Positions 12,386 through 23,700 of a DNA stretch of 51,987 bases are shown piece after piece. The stretch covers positions 1 through 51,987 of the forward strand of contig MCFG01000443.1 of the NCBI GenBank assembly GCA_002104895.1. Reading direction: 5' to 3'. Both the position numbers and the translations under genes were made by a program. Position 1 is the first letter of the stretch; each line of letters opens with the position of its first letter. Under the pieces are notes generated by a model. That model saw nothing but the letters and a program-made list of their open reading frames with translations. It was not told the origin of the DNA and made no database searches. This DNA is from Anaeromyces robustus. Lineage: Eukaryota > Neocallimastigomycota > Neocallimastigomycetes > Neocallimastigales > Neocallimastigaceae.

Positions 12386-14678
12386 TGGAGAATAATTATA
12401 ATAATAATAATAATAATAACAATAAAAAACTAATTAAAATTTTTGTTAATTAGTAATATTTTTATTCTTTTTTAAATTTTTTTTTTTTTAAATCGTGAAA
12501 AAAATATTTAAAAAATAGATTATAAAATAATAAAAAAAAAAAAATTAAAATAAAATAAAAAATTTATTTTTTTTATTATTATCATTAAAAATAAAAAAGG
12601 AAAAAAATGCGTATATATATAAAAGGAAAAAAAATATATATATATATATATATATTTGTTTTTATAATTACAATTAAAGAAATAAATTAGAAATAATTAT
12701 TTCACCTTTTATATATTTTATTTTTTTTTATTAATAATAAATAATAAATAAGAAATAAATTCTTGAATTTTTTTAAAGGGTTAACAAAATGTACTAAAAC
12801 CCAGACAAAACAAAAAATATAAATATAAATAATAATAATAATAATAAAAAAAAAAAAAAAGGAATTTATATACAAAATTTATTATTAAATCATTTATTAT
12901 ATTATATTATATTATATTAAATATATAATATTATAAACAGTTATTAAGAAGATAAAAATAATAATATTTTTATTATTAATTATTAATTATTATTTACAAT
13001 AGTAATAGATTTACTATAATAATATAGATTAAATGTATTATTTATATTAAAATATATTATGTAATAATTAAATAAATTTGAAAAAAAAAAAGCAAAAAAA
13101 AAAAAGTAAAAAAATAAAAGACAAAAAACAAAAAAGAACAAAAAAAAATCAAAAAAACAAAAAAAACAAAATTTTTAATATTATGATGGTTTTAAAATTG
13201 GTATCTTTTCATCTTTTTTTTTTTTTTTTAATTAAAATTTTATTAAACATATTATATTTTAGAATGTTCTAATATTCTATAAATCTATTCTATATTTAAA
13301 GAATATTCTAATATTATTCATCTACTATATATTAAAAAAAATTTTTTTTCATTATACCAAAAAAAAAATTTATATTATTTTTTATTTTATATATATATAT
13401 TATATATATTATATATATAATTTAAATAATTAAATAGAATATGAATACCATACATTTACCATCAATGATATTTAATTTTGTAAAAATTAAAAAATGATAA
13501 TTAATAGAAAAATAATTAGAGAATAAAGAATAAAGAATAGAGAATAGAGAATAGAGAATAGAGAATAGAGAATAGAGAATAGGAAATAGAAATATTTATA
13601 ATATAAAAATATATAAAAATATATAAAAACATATAAAAATATATATATATTATTTATATATTTATTTTTGGTTTAATTATGCTTTAATTAATTAATATTT
13701 TAATTTTAATTTTATATTTTAATTTTAATAAAAATATAAAAAATTTTAATCATTATATAATATTAATTTAATTAATTAAAAATTTAATATTAATTATTTT
13801 ATTTTACTTTTTTTTTTTTTTTTTTTTTTTAAAAAAAAAAGGAATAAAATAAAAGCTCATAGATAAAAAGAAAAGCATAAATAGATTTACTTCATTTATT
13901 AAATATCTTCACATAGATATATCTCCACATAGTGAATCATCAAAGAACAATCATTTAGTACAATTGTAAAAGTAGAAGAATATCTGCGGGGATCCCCGTA
14001 AAAAAAATTTAGAGCCATATATTTGAAATATGTAAAAATTATGATTATAATTTTTTTTTTCAATAATAATTTTTTAATTGCGTGTTATAATTATAGTGAT
14101 TTTTGTTAAATAAAACAATTTATTAATTATATTATGTAAATTACTATATTTAAATGAAGATAAAAATATAATAAAAAAAATATACATGCAATGTATAATT
14201 ACTAATAATAAATTAATATAAAAAAATTTAGTAATAATAGTAAATTATATAGAAAATGAAGAAATTATAAATTATTATATTTATCAAAAGTAATAAATGA
14301 TTATTCTTTTTCCTTTAATTTTTATTAGTGAATATATATATTTAAAAATAAATTGATTTATTTATTAAATTATATTATGAGATTTATTTAAATACTAATT
14401 AATTGATTCACTGAATTGTATTAATAAAAATATATTTAGTTTAATAGTAATAATATTCAATAAATATTTTATTATTGAGATATTATTTAGTTAGTATTTA
14501 ATTGCTCACTTAGTTATATATTATAATACTAATATCAATAATCAATATTTTTTATTTATAATATTTAATATAATATAATATTAATAAAATATTTTATTAA
14601 TTATATGTATATAATATTTTATATTTAAATTATTAAATTTGAATAATCTTTTTATTATTATTATTATTATTATTTTTA

Positions 14679-14738
<60 letters not shown>

Positions 14739-14754
14739 ATTACTTTTTTTTTTA
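12386..14754. other. Intergenic region with simple repeats and a GC palindrome
   Basis: No gene I can support. It contains A/T runs, a (GAATAGA)n-type 7-bp repeat at about 13515-13580, and a (TTA)n tract at 14652-14736. A 39-codon open frame on the minus strand (13899-14018) spans the palindrome listed separately and has no recognisable relative. The open frame at 13078-13272 is poly-Lys/Asn low complexity. Confidence 0.5.
13987..13998. other. Perfect 12-bp GC palindrome CGGGGATCCCCG
   Basis: A perfect self-complementary 12-mer with ten G/C bases in a region that is otherwise more than 80 percent A/T. It could form a small hairpin or be a protein-binding site, or a relic of a mobile-element end. 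No partner copy was found elsewhere in the window by eye. Confidence 0.7.
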
Positions 14755-16422
14755 CATTCAAAACATCACCAATTGAATAATCACTTGGAACATCAAATAC
14801 ATTACAACATTACATTGTATTGATTTTGGATCAATAGAACATTCTAAACATTTAATATTGAAATATTTTTTTGGAAACATTTGAATAATACAAATTTTTA
14901 ATGGTAATAAAACTAATTTCATTAATATATTGAAATATAGTAGAAATAAGGTGTCATTAGGAATCCTTTCTTCTTTTATTAAATTAATCATATATGTGAA
15001 GAATTGAAACAAATCTTATTTATAGGTTTTACTTTTTTAAATGAAATTTATATCTCTATCTGCTAACTATAATTTGATTTTTTGTTTATAATGTTTTCTT
15101 TTTTTTTTTTTTTCATATAATTCTACTTAAATAAAGTGTATCGGTAGAAATAGGTTGAACTATTCTTTTTCTGTTATACTTTTTAAATTAAGTTTTTTCA
15201 ATTTCTTGAGGACTTAAAAATAATTAATGATTTTCATTATCATTACTTCTTTTATAACCCATAATATTAAGCATAAAATAGTACTAGTAGTATATTTTTC
15301 ATGATATATTTTTTCCCAATATAAGATATTTTCCAAAGTAATTTCATATTTAATTATTTTAATTTCACCATCCTTAACAATAATATACATGATATTTTCT
15401 TTTTTTTTTTTAATTTTATCTTTAATATTAAATTTTTTAATTATAATAATTTATCAATTTTTCATCTTCATTAGTTTTATTTAACTTTTTATATCTTTTT
15501 TTTTTTTCAATATTTAAATCGGAATTTTTATTAGAATCAGATTTACTATCAAATTCAAAATCATTATCATCGTTTTATTTTTTTTTCTAAAATTTTTGAT
15601 GATATTATTGAAAAAAAAAGAAATTATGTTTTTTTGTACTTTAATATTAATATTTTCTTGTTGTTTTCTTTTTAAATTTTATTTTTTAAAATTTATATTT
15701 TTTTTTTTACAATTTTTAATGAGATTTTCATTTTTATCAATAATGATTACATCTTTTCTTTCATGATCTATTATATCTATATTTTTAAGTTTAAGAAGCA
15801 TATGATTTGTAAGATCTACCATTTTCAAGTGTAAATGTTTTAGAATTATTTTTTAAAACTTGAATTATCACATTTTCAAATTAAACGTTAGAAAAATAAA
15901 AAATGAATATGTGAATTATTGATCGAACTTATTTTTGATTTTAGAATATTATTTAATTGAAAATCAGAAATAGTTGAGATAAGTTCTTGATAAACCTTTT
16001 TATTTTATTATTCAAACAGTATATTTTATTGTATCTTTATTATTATATATATAAAGTATTATGAAATATAATATATAAATATTTAAATAAAATTATAAAT
16101 ATAAACGTAAAATATAAATAAATGAAAATAATATAATAATTTATTATTCATTATTAATTATAATAATAATAATAATTAATTAATTACAAATATAGAACCA
16201 TCAAATACTCTCACAATTTGGTTAAACCCTTCATCTACTTCTTCAAGTAAATCTGTAGACCAAATGGATATTGAAGTATCCTCAGTAAAGGAAGAAAGAC
16301 TGAATTATAAATTTCCAGAATTTTTACCACCAATAGTAGTAGTATATTTAAGATTGTTTTCATCTTGATAAATTATATAAATAAATTCACTATTGATTTT
16401 ATTCAAAACAGGAATTTTTATG

Positions 16423-16482
<60 letters not shown>

Positions 16483-17215
16483 TTATTCATTATACATTAT
16501 TATAAATGATTTTATATATTATATTAGTATATTTAATTATATATAGATAATACGATTGTTTAATAAAATAAAATAAAATAAAATATAATAAAATATAATA
16601 AGCAATATACAAAACCTACTTGATATTTTTAAACTAATTACTTATTTGAGCCTTTATTAATACATAAGGCGTATTTTTATTCATTTCTTCTGAATAACTT
16701 CCCTGTCCTGTTATTATTGAATGAATTTTTTTTTCGAATATTTTTTATACATAATTTCAAGAATGCTAATATCTTTGAACCAATATATTTAACATATAAA
16801 TAATTAATCACATAGAATTCTCTTGTTTAATATATAAACTAGTAATAAGTAAAATAATAATAAACAAAATAATAATAAATAAAATAATAATAAATAAAAT
16901 AATAATAAATAAAATAATAATAAATAAAATAATAATAAATAAAATAATAATAAATAGAATAATAATAAACTAAAGAAAAAAAAATAAACTTACAGAGAAA
17001 CTTAATCTTCTGGACTCCAGCCATAATAATTTTTAGTAAATAAGTCACAGTCATATTTTAATACAATCATGTCGATGTAGTATAAGTGCTAAATGAATAA
17101 ATGAATTAGAATATTTTCGGAATTTCTTTATCTTTTAAAATATCAATAATGATTTTTTTAAATCGTTTCTAAAAATGCAACAATGAGTTGAAAACGTTTC
17201 TTATTCATTAGGGCA
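14755..17215 (-). pseudogene. Decayed ANKRD13-like gene copy
   Basis: Read on the minus strand, fragments match the intact gene at 25603-27804 in the same order. From 5' to 3': HCCIFRNDL near 17195; IHLALILHRHDC and YDCDLFTKNYYGW near 17000-17120 (exon 1); SYSEEMNKNTP near 16700 (exon 2); PVLNKI...TTTIGG near 16330-16430 (exon 3). The exon 4 counterpart has an ENGKSY-like patch near 15830, an acidic-linker region near 15540, a tyrosine-rich stretch near 15340 and an ECSIDPKSIQCN-like patch near 14800-14860. Stops and frame changes break every part, and exon 4 lacks long open stretches. A poly-(ATT) array (16427-16480) and a (TAAAATAATAA)n tract (16845-16965) have grown in the former introns. 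It is a pseudogene of a paralogue rather than a fresh copy, since identity is only moderate. Confidence 0.75.
16845..16972. repeat. 11-bp tandem repeat (AATAATAAATA)-type
   Basis: A run of about 14-bp spaced AAAATAATAATAAAT units lying within the former intron between exons 1 and 2 of the ANKRD13-like pseudogene. It produces an apparent Tyr/Phe-rich open frame on the minus strand, which is an artefact of the repeat. Confidence 0.75.
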
Positions 17216-17770
17216 TTTTTTTAGGAAATAATTTGATAATACTGTCATTTTTGAATTACAAATTTTAATAAAATATTAATATTTTATTATAACAATAAAT
17301 AATAGCTTAATTTTGTAATTATTTATTTATATATATATATTTTTAATAATATATAATATTATATTATATTGTTATTAATATTCTTTAAAAAAATCGGTTT
17401 TTTTTTTTTTTTTTTCCTACTGTTTATATTTATATTTCTAATCTAAAAAAAAATAAACTATTTAATTTATTAATAGTTTTCCAAAAAAAAAAAAAAAAAA
17501 AACAAATATAGAAAAAGTTTTCTTTTTTATATATTTTTAATTCTATAATATAATATATATGTTATTTTTTCTTTTTCTTTTTATGTATACTTATAATCAA
17601 TTTAATTATAATTTGATTTCTTTGTGTATTTTTCGTTTTAAATATATTAAAAAAAAGTTTATAAAAAAATAATTAAAATTTTAAAAAATAACCATTTAAT
17701 TAATTAATTAATTACTAAATTATAATTATTAATAAAATAATAAAATATTGAATAAAAAAGAATAACAATT

Positions 17771-17799
17771 GTGTAACATTTTTTAAAAAATTGTTACAC
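17771..17799. repeat. Near-perfect inverted repeat (hairpin)
   Basis: GTGTAACATTTTTT is followed directly by its reverse complement AAAAAATTGTTACAC, with one extra T. This forms a long stem with almost no loop. It could be the fused ends of a small inverted-repeat transposon or a chance AT hairpin. The half-site TTGTGTAACA also occurs near 4332 and 25013. Confidence 0.6.
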
Positions 17800-18804
17800 C
17801 ATAAAAGAATTAAAATAATGAAAATTAAAAAACTAAAAATTAAATAAATACAAAAAAATAAATAAATAAATAATTAACATACCAATCTTTTATTTAAATG
17901 GTACATCCATTTTTATGGAAGTAATAAAAGTAAAATAAAGGTAAAATAATAAAAAAAATTGATAATATTAAAATAATTATACAATTGAATCAATTATATC
18001 TAAAAATGAATAAATAAATAAAAAAAAAAATACTTTACAGAGTTTTAATTGAGATGAAAATAATTATTTTGAAAATATTAAATGAGGTTTTTCTTTTTTA
18101 TAAGAAATAGTAGTAGACATTTAAAAAATTATTTATTGATTTAATTTAATATTTCGATATCTTAATTATAAAAAGTATTTAAATATTACATATTATACTA
18201 TATATAATATCTATCAATTTTATCAACTTTTCTCTATAAAGATTATACAATTAAATTAAATGTTTTTTATCTTCACATCCTTTTAAAAATAAAATCAAGA
18301 ATTATTATTTCTAAACTAAAGACAAAAGACAAAAGACTTGTAGGTCAAACACTACCACATTAAAATAGAATTTATGTTTTTATTTATGATTTTTTATATA
18401 TAACTAATTTCTTTAAATATGTAATATTATTTATATTTATGTAAAATCAAAATAAATTATTTAATTAATCAAAAATATTTTTATAATATTTTACTTTTAT
18501 ATATATATTTTATTATTTTGCCTAATAATTATCATAAGACAAATAAAAAAACAAACAAAAATAATAAATAACAAAATAATAAATAAACAAAATAATGAAT
18601 CAAATGTTTTTATCGCCAGTTTATAATTCTGTTTGTATTGGCTCTTTCTCTTTTTTTCAGATCTTTAAATACTAATTATTCTTATTTAAAGAAATAGGGT
18701 AATAATATAGTTTATTAAATAAATTAAGCTAGTATATACATAAGTGTATATAATTACAATTAATGAAAATAGATTTATAGTATATAAAATATTAGTATAT
18801 AAAA

Positions 18805-18874
18805 TAGTATTTAGTACACATATTCACCAGTAAACCAAATTATCTCTTACAGAATAATTAGGTTTAGGGGGGAG
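18805..18874 (+). mobile_element. Ty1/copia-type 3' coding end and polypurine tract, decayed
   Basis: Just before the LTR the reading resembles the C-terminus of copia polyproteins, FT(K)...KLSLTE-stop-LGLGGSVR, with one in-frame stop and one frame change. The purine run AGGGGGGAG at 18866-18874 is in the place and form of a polypurine tract, immediately before the TGTTAG that starts the LTR. No gag, integrase or reverse transcriptase remains upstream, so only the 3' end of the element is left. Confidence 0.6.
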
Positions 18875-19065
18875 TGTTAGAATATGTGAAATATGTGTTA
18901 AGTGTATTAAAATGTATTGTATTAAATGTAATGTATGAGCCACATTGTATGAATATAAAACATGTCATTTATTATAATTTAAATATTTGTAACTCTTTAT
19001 CATAAAAATATATTAATAAAGTTGACATAATATTAAACCCAATTAAATTGAATGTTAATATAATA
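18875..19065 (+). mobile_element. LTR of a copia-type element (3' LTR relic)
   Basis: Starts TGTTAGAATATGTG right after the polypurine tract. It contains a TATA-like GAATATAAAACATG and, further on, ATTAATAAAGTTGAC, which resembles a polyadenylation region. The right edge is approximate because no clean terminal CA or target duplication is visible. A related sequence lies at 20120-20290. Confidence 0.55.
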
Positions 19066-19279
19066 AAATAAAAAATAAAATTTTTTATTGAATTTAATAT
19101 TTTTAAAGCATAATTATTTTGATAATAATATTGATATTAATAAATTTTTTAACTATATAATAATGATATTGATATTAATAAAATTAAACTATTATAATAT
19201 ATTGATATTGATATTATATAGTTTAATTAATTAATTAAAATAAAATGAACAATTTACTTATTTATTATTTACTTATTTT

Positions 19280-19412
19280 TTATTCTTTATTATTTTATAT
19301 TTTAATGTTATGTTTAAAAAATAAAATGTCTAATTATTTTATATTTTAATGTTATGTTTAAAAAATAAAATGTCTAATTATTTTATATTTTAATGTTATG
19401 TTTAAAAAATAA
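19280..19412. repeat. 44-bp tandem repeat, three copies
   Basis: A unit containing TTTAATGTTATGTTTAAAAA is repeated with a strict 44-bp offset (marker TTTAATGTTATG at 19301, 19345 and 19389). The copies are nearly identical. Non-coding. Confidence 0.9.
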
Positions 19413-19533
19413 ATGTTTTCTTTTTTTTTTTTTTATATTTAAAAAATAAAACATTTATTTAATTATTAATTATTTATTATTTCTTTATTTATTATTTTAT
19501 TTATTTATTTTATTATTTTTTTTTAAAAAAAAT

Positions 19534-19572
<39 letters not shown>

Positions 19573-20119
19573 TTTTTATTTTGTTTTATTTTACTTTGTA
19601 ATGTTTAAAAAAAAGGATTTACTCTTTTTATTATAAAGGTATTAATAAAAATACCTAACCTATTATTTATTAAATAATTCTTATATTATTACTATATTCA
19701 TAATATATATTCTATAATATATTAGTTTATATTCTTATAGATTAGATATTAAATAACTATTTAAAATTATTTTATTTAATTTTTATATTATTTTTTAAAT
19801 TTTTCAATTTAATAATCCTTCGTCTTGGAATTATTAGATCGGAGGTATTTTTCTGGTTAATAAATAAATAATTAATAAAATAATTAATAAAATATAATTA
19901 TACTATTAAAAGCGACCAGCGCACATAAAAGAACCTGTATATCATCTATTTTATATTTTCACCTGACAATAATTCTAATCTTTGAAGAAGTTGTGTTTAA
20001 TTCTTTCATATTAAATAAATGTATTAATTAATTATGATATTAATTTAATTGTAACTTGGTTACAAGATATTAATGGAATTTTTGTTATTATTATTGATAT
20101 TGTTAATTTATTTGGTTTA

Positions 20120-20290
20120 TATAATTTATTTATTTAATATATTTATTATGTCTTAATTGTATTAAAATGTAATATATAAGTCATATTGTATTAATATAAA
20201 GGCATGTATTTTATATAATAATATCTTTGGTAATCTTTATCATAAAATATATTAAAAAAAGTTGATAAATAATTATTAAAACTAAATTAA
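20120..20290 (+). mobile_element. Second LTR-like sequence, probable solo LTR
   Basis: It parallels the LTR at 18875: GTATTAAAATGTA, then CATATTGTAT.AATATAAA, then TCTTTATCATAAAA.ATATTAA..AAAGTTGA, with small gaps (one of about 14 bp). No coding sequence or polypurine tract accompanies it. The two copies are clearly diverged, so this is an old insertion or a different element of the same family. Confidence 0.5.
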
Positions 20291-20795
20291 TGACAATGAC
20301 TTTTTAACAATGATAATGGTTCAAAATTAAAGTTTGTATTTTATATTGTTTTTGTAAAAAAAATTATTATATTGTATTTGTAAAATAAATATATTAAAAA
20401 TATTACTTTAATTTTTTTTTAATACAATATATATCTTCTAGATTTTCGAAAGTATTGTTTAAAAAAAAAAAAAAAATTATTTTAAAAACTTTATTTATTA
20501 TTAAAATAAATAAAATTTTAAAATAAATTAAATAATTATTATTTTTACCCAAAATATTAAAACTCTTTGATAATTTTAATAAACTTGATTTTATATTATT
20601 AAATATATTGTTATCATATATAACATATTTTAATTTTAATATATTATTATTGAATAATTATATAGATTTCAATATATTCTAATATATATGATATAAATTA
20701 TTTGATGAAAATGATATGTTATTTATTTTTTTTATTATTGTTTTATTAATTTTTATAAATTTTATTTTATAATTTTTTATTACATTTATTAATAA

Positions 20796-23700
20796 TTACT
20801 CAATGTTATTTCTATTATCATTTTTACTTTTAATCCATCCTAAATGTTTAATTATATTTTTTATATTATTTTTTATAGTCTTATTTTCTTGACTTGTTTT
20901 CTTATTTTCTGAAAATAAATCGTTATTATTATCGTTATTATCTTTTATAAATATAATATTATTATCAACTTTTTCAAAATTTGAATCCTCTTTTATTTTG
21001 CTATTTTCTAATTCTGATTCATTTTCACAATTTGATATATTATATTTGGTATTTTTATCAATCAATTCGTAAATATCTTCTATGTTTTTTTCAAAATTTT
21101 CTTTATTTTCCAAAATAATCTTTATACTATTTAAAATATCCTTTATTAAATTATCATCATATATATTAGGATTATAACTTAATTCTACTTTATAATTATC
21201 TATATTTTCAGTAATAAGAAATCTAATATTATAGTGACTTTCAAATCCTTTTGGCTCTATAAATGAATTTATTAAATCTTCTCTTCTGTACATTTCATAT
21301 ATTTCCTTATAATTAACAATTTTAGTAATATTCTTATTTTCAATATTTTTACTACTATTATTATTTTTGTTATCTTCATTATAATTAATTCTATTAAACA
21401 TGTCATATGGATCATATTTATACAATGAATTAGTAACAGGAAGATTTAATTTACCTATAGTATTATATGGAATTTCGTTAGAGATTATGTTTAATATTAT
21501 TTTAGTTTGACTTTTAATCAAATTAATTAAAGTGTTTGTTGATGATGATTGATTTAAATTTTTATCCTTATTTTCATGATTTTTATTATAATCAATATCA
21601 AGAACTATTGGTAGCACTTTTACCATAAATCCTATTAAATTCTTTGTATAGTAGTTAGTACGGCCAAAGTTTATAATACTAGAATATATTCTTTTTTGAC
21701 CAGTATAATAAGATAAAACTACTCCGTAAATAACAAGGAATAAAACGCTTTGTGATAATTTATATTTTTTTGATAATTCATTAATAGAATTAAAAGTTTT
21801 AATACTTGTTTTATAGTTTAAAACTTCATATTCAAATGATAGTTTTATTTCTTTATCTGATTTTTTTATGGGTAAATTAATTAATTCTACCGGTTTCGAA
21901 AACATTTCTTCATAATATTTTCGAGTTTCTAAATTTTCAATTTCATCCATACTATTAAAACTAATAGCATAATCACTATATTGAATAGGTAAAGGTTCTA
22001 ATTTTATACCATTATATATTTCTGTCATTTCATAAATAAATTCATCAACTGAAAATCCATCACAAATTGAATGTTCCATATCTAAAAGTAGTACTTTATC
22101 ATCAATTAATCCTACACGAATTAATAAATCTTTAGTAATATCAAATTTTCTTAAAAAAGTGTGAAAATTTTCAATAGTATATTTTTCAATTACTAATTGA
22201 GCATCTTCTATAACACGACAATAAATATGATTTTTACCATTTATTTTTTTTTCGAATAATACAGATTTCAAAATTTCGTGACGATTGAAAACTTCCTGAA
22301 TAGCTTTTATTAATTTTTCAATATTAATATCTTCTTTTAATTTACAAAATATATGAATATCATTTCTAACTGAATTAAGAATATTTAAATTAAATTTATC
22401 TTTATCGTCACTTGGAATAAGAAAAGGAAATTCTTTTTTATTATATCTTTTAATAATTGAACTTTTTTCATTAGTTATTTTCATTTTATCAATAAATTGA
22501 GAAATTGAAGAAATAGTTGAATATTTCAAAATATCTATGATAGAAATTTTTATATAGAATAATTTTTCGATTTCCGCTGAAATTCTTGTAGCCATCAAAC
22601 TATTACCACCTAAATCATAAAAATCATCCATTTTACTAATATATTCTTCCTTTTTATTTAATACTTTACTGAATATTTTCAAAATTATTTTTTCAGTATC
22701 AGTGGAAACTGGAATAAAATCTTCAAATTCATTACCTTCTTTTTTATGAATAACTTCATTAAAATTTGGTTCCGGTAAAGCAAATCTATCTAATTTACCA
22801 TTATAATCAACTGGTATATCATCAATTTCAATGAAAAAGTTTGGAATCATATAAGAAGGAAGAGTTTCTCTTAATTTATCCCGAATTTCTTTTTTACTAA
22901 TAATTTTTTCATTATTTTTATCATTTTTATTACGAATGTAATAACACACTAAACATTTATTTGCTTCGTTGTTATCTTTTTCAATTTCATTTTTATTTTC
23001 AATATTCTTAATTAAAACAACAGAATTATTAATTCCTTCAATTTCTTTAACACACCTTTCAATTTCTTCTAATTCCACTCTTTGACCTCTAATTTTAACC
23101 TGAAAATCAGTTCTACCAATGTAAATAATTTCTCCTTTTTCGGTCCATTTTGCAATATCTCCTGTTTTATACATTTTATTTTGATATTCAAATCTATTAC
23201 TACAATTTTTATTTTTCTCTTTTTCTTCATTCTGTGAAGAAAAGAATGGACAATCAATAAAATATTTATTTTGTAAATTTTCTTGATTGTGATAGCCTTT
23301 TGAAATACCATGTCCAGAAATATAAATTTCACCTTCTTCTCCAATATCAACAGGTTCTAATTTTTCATTTAAAATATAAATATTAATATTACATCCAGGT
23401 TTACCTATGGTAATTGGTTTATCATTAATAATATCTTCACGATTAATACTTCCTACAGATGCTGTTCCTGTTGATTCTGTACATCCATAATCAATATAAA
23501 TGTTAGCTTTTGTATATTTAATTAAATTTTTGAGAAACTTAGCAGATGGTTTTTCTCCACAGAACGTAAATATTTTAACATTATTAAGAGAATTTCTAAA
23601 ACTTTCATTATATAAATAATTTTCAATTCTAGTATGGGTAGAAAAAATAAAATCAATTTTATATCTATTGATTATATCACCTAATAATTTTGGATTATTA

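Larger units (their letters stand above)
17216..20795. other. Repeat-rich intergenic region with retroelement remains
   Basis: No intact gene. Apart from the LTR-like sequences, the 44-bp tandem repeat and the hairpin listed separately, a more complex patch at about 19815-19990 (containing AGCGACCAGCGCACAT) may be decayed coding or retroelement sequence; read on the minus strand near 19815-19865 it gives NQKNTSDLIIPRRR, which I cannot identify. The rest is AT-rich filler, and 20470-20795 is the region 3' of the peptide synthetase gene. Confidence 0.5.

Noticed and set aside
13987-13998. Helitron 3' hairpin
   Set aside because: A GC hairpin fits, but the required CTRR end and any Helitron coding sequence or second end are not visible.
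14758-15012. 84-codon open frame as a separate gene
   Set aside because: It is part of the last exon of the decayed ANKRD13-like copy.
16839-17054. 71-codon Tyr/Phe-rich open frame
   Set aside because: Reads through a tandem repeat in a former intron of the pseudogene.
23069-23350. 93-codon minus-strand open frame inside the peptide synthetase
   Set aside because: Alternate-frame shadow of the adenylation domain coding sequence.
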